This document shows, piece by piece, positions 11,280 through 21,471 of a stretch of DNA of 64,000 nucleotides; position 1 is the first letter of the stretch; every line of letters begins with the position of its first letter. A program made the position numbers and the translations under genes. The notes below the pieces were generated by a model that saw nothing but the letters and a program-made list of their open reading frames with translations, ran no database searches and was not told the DNA's origin. Origin of the DNA: Bretschneidera sinensis (taxonomy: Eukaryota; Streptophyta; Magnoliopsida; Brassicales; Akaniaceae); contig CM043698.1 of NCBI GenBank assembly GCA_023935145.1, positions 20,649,001-20,713,000 of the forward strand, read 5' to 3'.

Positions 11280-13253
11280 CCGAGGACTTGTGGAGCAGTC
11301 CATCTCCTCGGACCTTAAAGAAATTGGGCCGAGGACCAGTGGAGCAATCCATCTCCTCGGCCAAGAATACCAGGGATCCGAGGACACGTGGAGCAATCCA
11401 TCTTCTCGGACCTTGAAGAGAGTGGGCCGAGGACCAGTGGAGCAATCCGTCTCCTCGGCCAAGAATACCAGGGGTCCGAGGACTAGTGGAGCAATTAATC
11501 TCCTCGGACCTTGAAGAGAGTGGGCCGAGGACCAGTGGAGCAATCCATCTCCTCGGCCAAGAATACCATGGGTCCGAGGACACGTGGAGCAATCCATCTC
11601 CTCGGACCTTGAAGAGAGTAAGCCGAGGACCAGTGGAGCAATCCATCTCCTCGGCCAAGAATACCACGGGTCCGAGGACACGTGGAGCAATCCATCTCCT
11701 CGGACCTTGAAGAGAGTGGGCCGAGGACCAGTGGAGCAATCCATCTTCTCGGACCTTGAAGAGAGTGGGCCGAGGACCAGTGGAGCAATCCGTCTCCTCG
11801 GCCAAGAATACCAGGGGTCCGAGGACTAGTGGAGCAATTAATCTCCTCGGACCTTGAAGAGAGTGGGCCGAGGACTAGTGGAGCAATCCATCTCCTCGGC
11901 CAAGAATACCATGGGTCCGAGGACACGTGGAGCAATCCATCTCCTCGGACCTTGAAGAGAGTAAGCCGAGGACCAGTGGAGCAATCCATCTCCTCGGCCA
12001 AGAATACCACGGGTCCGAGGACACGTGGAGCAATCCATCTCCTCGGACCTTGAAGAGAGTGGGCCGAGGACCAGTGGAGCAATCCATCTCCTCGGCCAAG
12101 AATACCATGGGTCCGAGGACACGTGGAGCAATCCATCTCCTCGGACCTTGAAGAGAGTAAGCCGAGGACCAGTGGAGCAATCCATCTCCTCGGCCAAGAA
12201 TACCATGGGTCCGAGGACACGTGGAGCAATCCATCTCCTCGGCCAAGAATACCATGGGTCCGAGGACACGTGGAGCAATCCATCTCCTCGGACCTTGAAG
12301 AGAGTAAGCCGAGGACCAGTGGAGCAATCCATCTCCTCGGCCAAGAATACCATGGGTCCGAGGACACGTGGAGCAATCCATCTCCTCGGACCCTGAAGAG
12401 AGTGGGCCGAGGACCAGTGGAGCAATCCATCTCCTCGGCCAAGAATACCATGGGTCCGAGGACACGTGGAGCAATCCATCTCCTCGGACCTTGAAGAGAG
12501 TAAGCCGAGGACCAGTGGAGCAATCCATCTCCTCGGCCAAGAATACCATGGGTCCGAGGACACGTGGAGCAATCCATCTCCTCGGACCCTGAAGAGAGTG
12601 GGCCGAGGACCAGTGGAGCAATCCATCTCCTCGGCCAAGAATACCATGGGTCCGAGGACACGTGGAGCAATCCATCTCCTCGGACCCTGAAGAGAGTAAG
12701 CCGAGGACCAGTGGAGCAATCCATCTCCTCGGCCAAGAATACCATGGGTCCGAGGACACGTGGAGCAATCCATCTCCTCGGACCTTGAAGAGAGTGGGCC
12801 GAGGACTTGTGGAGCAATCCATCTCCTCGGCCAAGAATACCAGGGGTCTGAGGACAAGTGGAGCAATCCATCTCCTCGGACCTTAAAGAGAGTGGGCCGA
12901 GGACTTATGGAGCAATCCATCTCCTCGGACAAGAACACCACGGGTCCGAGGGCAAGTAGAGCAATCCATCTCCTCGGACCTTGAAGAGAGTGGGCCGAGG
13001 ACCAGTGGAGCAATCCATCTCCTCGGCCAAGAATACCAGGGGTCCGAGGACAAGTGGAGCAATCCATCTCCTCGGACCTTGAAGAGAGTGAGCCGAGGAC
13101 TTGTGGAGTAATCCATCTCCTCGGCCAAGAATACCACGGGTCCGAGGACACGTGGAGCAATCCATCTCCTCGGACCTTGAAGAGAGTAAGCCGAGGACCA
13201 GTGGAGCAATCCATCTCCTCGGCCAAGAATACCATGGGTCCGAGGACACGTGG
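11280..13253. repeat. Tandem array of about forty 49-bp monomers in a 98-bp A/B alternation
   Basis: Every monomer starts GTGGAGCAATCCATCTCCTCGG (a few variants) and recurs every 49 bp, for example 11290 and 11339. Type A continues ACCTTGAAGAGAGTGGGCCGAGG. Type B continues CCAAGAATACCATGGGTCCGAGG. They mostly alternate, giving a 98-bp higher-order unit, with slips to A-A near 11730-11790 and B-B near 12218-12268. Each monomer carries TCCTCGG and its complement CCGAGGA and could form a hairpin. The B-to-A junction usually reads GACACGTGGAGC, which contains a perfect G-box. Because 49 is not a multiple of 3 and stops are rare, long frames exist on both strands, but these are repeat artefacts. 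Confidence 0.95.
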
Positions 13254-13473
13254 AACTTCGTGAAAGTTTCTCGTGTCTAGGACGGCGGCGATGGAGACAC
13301 GTGGTCTCACCATAGGGATGCCGCGTCATGTTACCCTTTTTAGGGAAAACGGCGGCCTCCTCGAACGACGTAACGCCCCCTGGGAAAGTGTGTAGGTCGT
13401 TTGGGAGTTCTAAATTGGCCCCTAGATTTCTGCGCCTGCATTAAATGCTCCTCGTTGGCCGTGACACTTCTCC

Positions 13474-13480
13474 TATATAA
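13474..13480 (+). promoter_or_regulatory. TATA box of the antisense gene in the Tat element
   Basis: TATATAA in the context CCTATATAAGGGGC, about 250 bp upstream of the ATG at 13724 and about 220 bp downstream of the G-box-rich array. A further CACGTG lies at about 13299. The arrangement of array, TATA and leader looks like a stand-alone RNA polymerase II promoter facing away from the 3' LTR. Confidence 0.6.
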
Positions 13481-13723
13481 GGGGCTCTGTTTTCTTTTTC
13501 TTCCACACACCTGCCATAATTCCCTTCTGTTTTCAGAGAGTTGTTTTCCTGAGAGCCTTCGGCCTCGTCCAAAGAAGCTTGTGAGTCCTCGTCCTCGTCC
13601 CTGCAGTGAGAAGGTTGGTGTGATCGTTGCAATCGCGAGACCTTGGGAGGAAAGCTCTAGGAGGAATTCAAGTCCGAATCCTTCGGACGTTGGTGAGTTC
13701 GTGTTCTTTTTTATTTTCATACC

Positions 13724-15834
13724 ATGTCTTCTTCGTTTGATACATACCGCGATAGGCCTAGTAGTAGTAATGGTAGGAGTAGTGTAGATGGTACGAGTGG
13801 TAGCAGCGCCGAGGGCGCAGAGGCGTCCTCGTCTTCTTCTGAGGGGGATGCCCTCGGATTGGGTACGCCAAGGGCAGGCCCCATGGCACTAGTGCCCTAT
13901 ATTCCTTCGGGGGTTAGGAGAGAGAATCGGGAAAAGTCCTCGTCTAGTGAGGAAACTCGTAGAGCCGTGACCGATATTAGGGAGACCTCGGCTGGAGAGG
14001 AGAGGGAGGAATGGTACTATACAGCCAACGACATTCCTAGCCAACTGAGGGAGGAGGATTTGGAGGTAATTAGGAAGACCTACCGCATTCCGGACGAGTT
14101 CGGTCTTCGGCTAGCCAGGGTGGGGGAGAGGGCCTGTGATGTCCTCCCCGACCGAGCTCCGTTCGAGCTCTGCGTGTATGAACATCACATGCAGGCCGGG
14201 CTTCGGTTTCCCCTCCACCCCTACTTCTGTGCAATTTTAAATTATTTTGATATAGCGCTATGTCAGTTGGTACCAAACTCGGTACGACTGATCATGGCCT
14301 TTATCTGTGTTTGCTTAGAAGTGGGCCGTCCAATGACGATGGACATCTTTAAGGCCCACTTCTTGATCAGCCGGCATGGCCAGACAGGGTGGGTGGTCTT
14401 CAGTACTCGGCCGAAGAGGAGGTTGCTGAAGAAGACCCCTTCATCGATCAAGAGGTGGAAGAAGAATTTCTTTTTCATCCGATCTACCGAGGACTTCGGC
14501 TTGCCTCGTGCATGGAGTATGGACCGCACTGGGAAATGCAAAAAGGCGGGCCTTCTTCCGTATGAGCAAGAGACCGTGAATGCCATGCTGGCCTCGCCTT
14601 TGGACGTTGGGGTCCTATATGACAATGAAGAACTGGCCCGGCGAGGTCTTTGTTCTTCGTGCCCCGAGCCTTCGCTAGAGAGCGGTAAAGGCTTTGGTTT
14701 ACCTTCTTTTTATTCTCATTTCGCATTGTTATCTTGCAATTTATACTTAACGCCATTTCCTTCATTTGTTTGTTTGTGTGCTCTGCTCAGAAATGGAAGC
14801 GGCTGCCCGTGCTCGTGAGCATGCCAAGAAATTGGCGATGGAGCAGAGAAGATCGGCTCGGTCTGAGAAGCAATCGGCTTCGACTTCGCGGCCGAAGAAG
14901 AGGCCACGAGCCCCATCTCCGGCTCCGATTGACTTAGGAACTCCTCTGAGGCCACCGACCCAGTCAGAGACAGCTCCAGCCAGCAGTGCCTCGGCTCCGA
15001 TCCCAGCGACTGCAGGGACTCCCATTCTCTCGGGCCCTAGCCAAGGGGTGGCTTCGGAAACCTCGATCTTTATGCCCAATTGGGCCATCCGGACAGACGA
15101 CTCCGTCTTCGCACATCCTCGGGTGGCGAGAGAACATCTGTTCAAGGGAACTCCCCCTCGTGATATCGCTGAGTTGGGTCGAAAGACCACGGAGTCTCTA
15201 TGTGCGGCGACTGAGGCTCTTGCTTCCCAGGTTAGATTTCGCTTTCGCTTTACTTTACGTTGTTTTCATCGCCTTTTGTTTCATACTTGGCTTCTGGTAT
15301 CAGATGGGTGTTCTAGTGGGCGCGGCCACTCGTCGGTGCATGGAGACAGCGGAGCTCCTTGGGCGAACCCAACGCCAGCTGGAGGAGAGGAACGAGGCTG
15401 TTTGCCGGCTGCAGACTTCTTTAGAATCTGCTGTCAGGGCCAAAGCCGAGGCTGAAGCCACTGCTCGGTCAGCCGTCGAGGGGGTCGAGGCACGCCTTGG
15501 AGCCGCAGCGGAGGAGGCCGAGGCTCGTCTTCGAGTCGTTACAGAGGAGGCTGAGGTCCGTACTAGGGTTACCGTGGAGGAGGCCTTGGCATCCTTCCAA
15601 AACTCAGAGGCCTATCGCCTAGCCGTGGTGTCTGAGGGTGGCCAGCAGTACCTTACGGGGTTCATGGAGGCCAAGGAGAAGGCCGAGTCCATGTATCCAG
15701 AGCTGGATTTCTCCGCGTTGGACCTGCTTGGGCCGGAGGATGAGGAGCTGCCGGCTTCGGATGACGAGGCTGCTGACGGACAGGAACGTGACGGGCGCTC
15801 GGGCACGGGATCTCCTGCCATTGGAGATCAGTAG
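13724..15834 (+). CDS. Antisense extra ORF of a Tat retrotransposon (putative gypsy-type transposon domain, coiled coil)
   Basis: Proposed exons 13724-14684, 14791-15230 and 15304-15834 join in frame to 643 aa. Donors are GC|GTAAAG and CAG|GTTAGA; acceptors are GCTCAG and TATCAG. Residues about 1-90 are Ser-rich and low in complexity. Residues about 130-260 (FELCVYEHHMQAGLRFPLHP, then VGRPMTMDIFKAHF) match the plant 'putative gypsy-type transposon' family known from the 3' part of Tat elements. A basic RPKKRPRAP block could be a nuclear signal. Exon 3 encodes a long Ala/Glu-rich coiled coil and ends in an acidic tail. It converges on gag-pol, with stop codons 184 bp apart. Its role in the element is unknown. 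I assign no enzymatic activity. Confidence 0.75.
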
Positions 15835-16018
15835 GGTTTAGGTTGAGGGCGATCCATTGTAGCCCTTTTTTGTTGTTTTGACCCGGCCTGTGAGTTAGGG
15901 TTGTATTTTGAGGTCGCTAGCGCCCTACTTAATTTTGTTTCGTATTGGACGAAATGATGTAAGTAAAATCTTTTCATATATATAAAAACAAGAGTACTTA
16001 CATATGTGTAACACTTAT

Positions 16019-19000
16019 TTATTGATAAAAACGTCGAAGATGTGCCGCATTCCAAGTACGAGGAAGGGCTTTTCCGTTCAACTCTTCGAGTTCAAAAGAA
16101 CCGGGGCGGCACACCTTTTTGATTCGATAAGGCCCTTCCCAATTAGGGACTAATTTGCCTGAGTCTCGGGGCCTAGATACTTCATTTTTTCGCAAGACGA
16201 GGTCGTGAAGACAGAAACGTCTTACTTTTACTCTTGAGTTGAAGTACCTAGTGGCTCGCTGCTGGTAAACGGCGAGTCGAATTTGGGCTTTGTCTCGGGC
16301 TTCGTCTAAAAGATCAGCGTTCGCGCGAAGGGCTTCCTCATTGCTTCGTTCTTCGAAATTCTGAACTCGTAAGGAAGGTATTCCTATTTCCAAGGGGATG
16401 ACTGCCTCGGACCCATAAGTCATGAAGAAAGGGGTTTCCCCGGTAGGTGCTCGAGTCGTGGTTCGATATGCCCAAAGTATGTTGGGCAAATGGTCTGCCC
16501 ACTGCTTCTCTGCTTGGTCTATTCGCCTCTTAATGCCTTGCAAGATCGTTCGGTTGGTAACTTCGGCTTGTCCATTTGCTTGCGGATATCCAACCGAAGA
16601 AAAACGATGGTCAATGTGTAATTCATCGCAAAATGCTTTGAACCGAACGCTGTCAAACTGTTTGCCGTTGTCTGTTACTAATACTTGTGGTACTCCAAAC
16701 CGACACACGATTGATTTCCATACGAAAGCTCGGGCTTGGAAGTCCGTGATGCTGGCCAAGGGTTCGGCTTCTACCCATTTTGTAAAATAATCTATGGCAA
16801 CTATGAGGTATCTTCGCTGGCCGGTTGCTCCGGGAAAGGGCCCGAGAAGGTCCATTCCCCACATAGCGAAAGGAAGTGGACTGACAATTGGTGTCAAAAG
16901 GTTCGCTGGTTGTCGTGGCACAAGGGCAAACCGTTGACAGCTTTGGCATTTGGTCACCAACTCCATGGCTTCTTCCCTCATCTTCGGCCAATAGTATCCT
17001 TGACGGAGGATTTTGAATGCTAAGGCACGTCCTCCGAGGTGATTTCCACATATACCTTCGTGGACTTCTCGAAGGGCGTAGTTAGCTTCGGTCGGATCAA
17101 GACACTTTAAGAAGGGCGTTGTCAACCCCCGCTTATACAGGTGATCATCCAGAATAGCGTAACGGGCGGCTCGAGACACAATCTTTCGGGCTTCGCCCTT
17201 ATCATCGGGAAGAATACCGTCACGTAGATATTCCAGGATAGGACTCATCCATGTTCTCTCACCAACCACGGGTAAGACCATTATTTCGTCGATACTCGGC
17301 ACGGCTAGGGTCTCGAGGTAAACTGCTCGTCTGGACTCAAGCTGGCGAGACGAAGCAAGTCGGGCCAATGAGTCGGCCTTTGCATTTTCTGCCCGGGGAA
17401 TCTGGTTTAGAGAAAAGACTTCAAATTGCCCGGCTAATGCCTTTGCCGCTGCTAGGTAGCGAGCGATTTTTTCTCCTCGGGCCTCGAATTCGCCGTTCAC
17501 CTGGTTCACCACCAGTTGGGAATCGCTATATACATGTAAGTTTTGTACAGATATTACCTTGGCCAATTTCATGCCGGCGAGTAGAGCTTCGTACTCGGCT
17601 TCGTTGTTTGACGCTGGAAACTTAAATCTCAGGGCGTATTCAATGGAGAAGTTGTCAGGACCGCTTAGAATGAGCCCGGCTCCACTTCCAGAGTCAGTAG
17701 AGGACCCATCCACATGAAGAGTCCAATGCAGAAAGGAATTCGATTGACCAACATCCTGTGGAGAGTCTTCCTCCGGTAAAGTAGTTTCCATGACAAAATC
17801 AGCTAGGGCTTGTGCTTTGATAGCAGTCCGAGGTCGATAACGGATGTCGAACTCCCCCAACTCTATCGACCATTTAACCATTCTACCAGAAACGTCTGGC
17901 TTGTGAAGTATTTGTCGAAGAGGCTGGTTGGTGAGGACAGTGATGGTATGGGCTTGAAAATAGGGTCGAAGCTTCCGGGCCGAAGTTAACAGAGCATACG
18001 CCATTTTTTCTGCCGGGGAATATCTTGTCTCAGCATCATGGAGTACTTTGCTGACATAATACACCGGCTTCTGCGCGCCCTCTTCTTCTCGTATTAACAC
18101 GGAGGCTACCACTTCGGGCCCAGTCGAAAGATACAAAAAAAGTTCTTCTCCGACTACTGGTTTGGTAAGCACGGGTGGTGTCCCCAAATATATTTTCAAC
18201 GTCCTGAATGCTTCTTGGCAAGCTTCGTTCCACACGAAGTTCTGCGTCCGACGAATGGCTTTAAAAAAGGGCAGGCACTTCTCTGCTGACTTTGACATAA
18301 ACCGGCTGAGGGCCGCGATTTTTCCGGTAAGTCGCTGGACTTCTTTCACGGTCCGAGGCGGACTCATACGAAGAATGGCGTCAATCTTTTCTGGGTTGGC
18401 TTCGATGCCCCTATGGGTGACTAAGAAGCCGAGGAACTTCCCCCCAGTAACTCCAAAGGCACACTTTGTAGGATTCAATTTCATATGATAATGACGAAGG
18501 ATAGTAAAAGCTTCTTGGAGATCAGCTTCGTGGGTTTTTGCCTCGACGCTTTTAACCAGCATGTCGTCCACATATACTTCCATATTACGACCAATCTGTT
18601 CTTTGAATATTTTGTTTACTAACCTCTGATAAGTGGCCCCGGCATTTTTCAAACCGAATGGCATGACCCTATAACAATAGAGGCCTTGTTCTGTGATAAA
18701 TGCTGTCTTTTCTTGGTCGGGCGGGTGCATGAGGATTTGATTATACCCGGAGTAAGCATCCATGAATGTTATCAGCTCATGGCCGGATGTTGCGTCCACG
18801 AGTTGATCAATCCGAGGCAAAGGAAAACTGTCTTTTGGACAGGCTTTATTTAGATCAGAAAAGTCTATACAGATTCGCCATTTGCCATTGGCCTTTTTTA
18901 CCATTACAACGTTAGATACCCAATCCGGATAGCTCACCTCTCGGATGAAGTCAGCCGAACGTAATTTCTCAACTTCTGTCCGAACGACTGCCTGTCGCTC

Positions 19001-21394
19001 GGAAGCAAACGACCTTTTCTTCTGAATAACCGGTTTGTGGGTCGGGTCGACACTCAGGCGATGTACAATGACGTCAGGGCTGATTCCTGGCATATCTGCA
19101 GCAGTCCAGGCGAATAGATCTTGGTTTGCCCGGAGAAGGGCTAATAAAGATTCTTGGGAAGAGCTGGACAGGTTGGAACCGATTTGCACAGTTTTGGTGC
19201 TATCTTCGCCAAGGGGGATTGTGAGTACATCTTCTCCGGGCCTACCTCGTAGGTTGCTTGCTTCGTCCCTAAGGTCATCCAATTCGAGTGGTAGGGCTTC
19301 CGTCTTTTTTCCTTTTATTGCACTGAGATAACAGGATCTGGCGGTTTGTTGATCTCCTTTGATCTCGCCTACTCCGTCTGTCGTGGGGAATTTGATTTTG
19401 AGATGATAGGTAGAGACAACAGCTCGGAGTTTATTCAGTGTGGGTCGTCCGAGTATCATATTGTAGGAAGAGGGTTGTCGGACGATTAACAAAGTGGATT
19501 GTACTGTTGTTGTTTGAGGTGCCGTTCCCGCAGTTACCGGGAGAGTTATGCTGCCTTCTGTAAAGACCGGTCCCCCTGAGAAGCCATAGAGTGGGGTGGA
19601 AACCAGCTCCAGATGTGCATCGCCTAACTGCATTTGGTGAAAGGCATCATAAAAGAGGATGTCGGCCGAGCTCCCGTTGTCGACTAGGACTCGTCTTATC
19701 TCATGGTTAGCCACAAGGAGTGAAATTACGACAGCATCGTCGTGTGGGATCTGCACTCCTTCCAAGTCTTTGTCCGAAAAAGAAATAATCTCTCCGGTCC
19801 TAGGTCTTTTCTGAGATCCAGCAACAGAGGCTATTGACCTAGCATAAGACCTACTGCGAGCACGGGATCCCCCTCCAGCAACGAGCCCTCCGTAAATGGT
19901 TTTGATAATCTTCGCCACGGGGACCTCCGTTTTTTTCTGGCTGGGCTCTCTATAACTTGGCCTCGGGCTCTTCTGGGCTGTCCTTGCAGGTCTGTTTCGT
20001 TCATAAGAACGTTCAGGGCCTCTTCGCGATCGTTCATCATATTTCTCTTGTCGTGGCCTGACATATTCTTTTAGATACCCTCGATTGATGAGGGCCTCGA
20101 TCTGATTTTTTAAGGCCTTGCATTCTTCCGTATCATGGCCGAAGTTTTTGTGAAACCTGCACCAAGTATTGCGATCCGGGTTGAGGTTTGGCGGCCTTGG
20201 AGGCCATTGCAAGAGGTCCCTATCATGAATCTGCATCAGAATGTTGGTTCTGGAGGCATTCAGTGGTGCATAGCCGTGGATTTGCCTCGGAGTTCTGGCT
20301 CTGGTTCCATAGGTTGCAAGAGCTCGGGACCTATCCTCGAAAGGCCTGAGGGTTCTGGGCTTCTCCTCGCGGAACAGTCGCTTAGAGGGTTCAAGGCTGG
20401 GACTAGTGGGGCCTTTCTTCCTCTTTTCCGTATCTCCTTCGCGTTCTCTTCGGAATGCTTGATCATCTTCTGCTAGCATGTATTTTTCGGCTCGGGCCAA
20501 GACCTCATTCATGTCCGTGGGCGGACGTCTGATGAGTTTTGAGCTGAAGAATCCGGATCTTAATCCATTTTTGAATGCCAGGAGCTGAACATTGGGATCA
20601 AAGTTTGGAATCTCCCAGGCTGCAGTGTTGAATCTGGAAATATAGGCGCGAAGCTTCTCTCCTTTCGACTGGACAATGTTAAACAGAGACTCCGAAGTTT
20701 TCTTGGGTCCTTTGCTGCTGATGAAATGTGAGGCGAAGGCATAACTTAGGTCTTTGAAGGTGCGAATACCCCCTGGTTTCAAACGGGAATACCACGTCCC
20801 AGCCGCTTTTTCTAGGGTTAATGGAAACGCTCTGCACATTATAGGGTCCGAATGTCTATGGAGGGTCATTGTGGTTCGGTAGTGCTGGAGGTGATCTAAG
20901 GGATCTGTGGATCCATCATAAAGTTTGATTTGTGGCATACGAAAATTTTGGGGGAGAGGGGCGTCAAGGACTTCTTTTATGAAAGGTGGGTCCTGTACGT
21001 CGAGATCATCGCTAATACTGTGGCCGCGTTCTTTAAACGCTTCATTGATGCGTCCCTCTATGTCCTCGATCCGTTTGCCAAACCCTTCGCTGTTATTGGG
21101 CACGGGACTCTCTCTGAACTTAGCTGGGGAAGGTGAGTGGGTCGCTGAGCAGACATCCGCTGGTGGGCGACGGTCAGTGGAAACACCGTGACCTGGTTCC
21201 AGCGATGGGAGTGGCAGCGTCTGCTGAGGTCTCCTTCGAACTTCGGCGGCCAGATCGGCCACCAGGTGTGCAAGCTCTGTGAATTGCGCCTGGAGCGTGC
21301 CTTCATTCGGGTGAACGCCGGGTTCGGCTGAAGAACTGTCTCCCGACTGTAGCGCGCGAGCGCCTAGATCTCTGGCGGGTGTTTTTGGAGGCAT
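16019..21394 (-). CDS. Gag-Pol polyprotein of a Tat-lineage Ty3/gypsy element (intact, 1791 aa)
   Basis: One uninterrupted frame encodes the whole replication machinery. Gag core about residues 150-300 (IKLYDGSTDPLDHLQHY, MCRAFPLTLEKAAGTWY). Zinc-knuckle-like WCRFHKNFGHDTEEC near 410. Aspartic protease VLVDNGSSADILF near 565. Reverse transcriptase about 820-1000, with catalytic YVDD near 938. RNase H about 1080-1200. A second archaeal-type RNase H about 1230-1370 (LHVDGSSTDSGSGAG, NNEAEYEALLAG, VYSDSQLVV). Integrase from about 1450, with the HHCC finger (HEGICGNH, then CQSC) and catalytic D (AIDYFTKW), D (VTDNG), E (NGQAE) with 35 residues between the last two. No chromodomain follows. The start at 21394 is only about 77 bp after the 5' LTR. 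Nothing looks broken. Confidence 0.97.
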   Translation of the reverse strand: MPPKTPARDLGARALQSGDSSSAEPGVHPNEGTLQAQFTELAHLVADLAAEVRRRPQQTLPLPSLEPGHGVSTDRRPPADVCSATHSPSPAKFRESPVPNNSEGFGKRIEDIEGRINEAFKERGHSISDDLDVQDPPFIKEVLDAPLPQNFRMPQIKLYDGSTDPLDHLQHYRTTMTLHRHSDPIMCRAFPLTLEKAAGTWYSRLKPGGIRTFKDLSYAFASHFISSKGPKKTSESLFNIVQSKGEKLRAYISRFNTAAWEIPNFDPNVQLLAFKNGLRSGFFSSKLIRRPPTDMNEVLARAEKYMLAEDDQAFRREREGDTEKRKKGPTSPSLEPSKRLFREEKPRTLRPFEDRSRALATYGTRARTPRQIHGYAPLNASRTNILMQIHDRDLLQWPPRPPNLNPDRNTWCRFHKNFGHDTEECKALKNQIEALINRGYLKEYVRPRQEKYDERSRRGPERSYERNRPARTAQKSPRPSYREPSQKKTEVPVAKIIKTIYGGLVAGGGSRARSRSYARSIASVAGSQKRPRTGEIISFSDKDLEGVQIPHDDAVVISLLVANHEIRRVLVDNGSSADILFYDAFHQMQLGDAHLELVSTPLYGFSGGPVFTEGSITLPVTAGTAPQTTTVQSTLLIVRQPSSYNMILGRPTLNKLRAVVSTYHLKIKFPTTDGVGEIKGDQQTARSCYLSAIKGKKTEALPLELDDLRDEASNLRGRPGEDVLTIPLGEDSTKTVQIGSNLSSSSQESLLALLRANQDLFAWTAADMPGISPDVIVHRLSVDPTHKPVIQKKRSFASERQAVVRTEVEKLRSADFIREVSYPDWVSNVVMVKKANGKWRICIDFSDLNKACPKDSFPLPRIDQLVDATSGHELITFMDAYSGYNQILMHPPDQEKTAFITEQGLYCYRVMPFGLKNAGATYQRLVNKIFKEQIGRNMEVYVDDMLVKSVEAKTHEADLQEAFTILRHYHMKLNPTKCAFGVTGGKFLGFLVTHRGIEANPEKIDAILRMSPPRTVKEVQRLTGKIAALSRFMSKSAEKCLPFFKAIRRTQNFVWNEACQEAFRTLKIYLGTPPVLTKPVVGEELFLYLSTGPEVVASVLIREEEGAQKPVYYVSKVLHDAETRYSPAEKMAYALLTSARKLRPYFQAHTITVLTNQPLRQILHKPDVSGRMVKWSIELGEFDIRYRPRTAIKAQALADFVMETTLPEEDSPQDVGQSNSFLHWTLHVDGSSTDSGSGAGLILSGPDNFSIEYALRFKFPASNNEAEYEALLAGMKLAKVISVQNLHVYSDSQLVVNQVNGEFEARGEKIARYLAAAKALAGQFEVFSLNQIPRAENAKADSLARLASSRQLESRRAVYLETLAVPSIDEIMVLPVVGERTWMSPILEYLRDGILPDDKGEARKIVSRAARYAILDDHLYKRGLTTPFLKCLDPTEANYALREVHEGICGNHLGGRALAFKILRQGYYWPKMREEAMELVTKCQSCQRFALVPRQPANLLTPIVSPLPFAMWGMDLLGPFPGATGQRRYLIVAIDYFTKWVEAEPLASITDFQARAFVWKSIVCRFGVPQVLVTDNGKQFDSVRFKAFCDELHIDHRFSSVGYPQANGQAEVTNRTILQGIKRRIDQAEKQWADHLPNILWAYRTTTRAPTGETPFFMTYGSEAVIPLEIGIPSLRVQNFEERSNEEALRANADLLDEARDKAQIRLAVYQQRATRYFNSRVKVRRFCLHDLVLRKNEVSRPRDSGKLVPNWEGPYRIKKVCRPGSFELEELNGKALPRTWNAAHLRRFYQ

Positions 21395-21450
21395 GCTAAC
21401 AGATGAGTTCTTTTGACTTCTTCGCTGTTACTGTCAGCGAGAGATGTGGA

Positions 21451-21469
21451 TTCCCACAGACGGCGCCAA
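21451..21469 (-). promoter_or_regulatory. Primer-binding site of the Tat element
   Basis: On the - strand, two bases after the 5' LTR, the sequence is TTGGCGCCGTCTGTGGGAA. TGGCGCC with this continuation is the usual primer site of Tat-type gypsy elements. The primer tRNA was not matched here. Confidence 0.85.
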
Positions 21470-21471
21470 TC

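Noticed and set aside
11495..13313. Long open frames (up to 491 codons) on both strands of the tandem array
   Set aside because: They arise because a 49-bp monomer lacking stops cycles through all three frames. The peptides only repeat the DNA repeat, and no start context or family match supports a gene.
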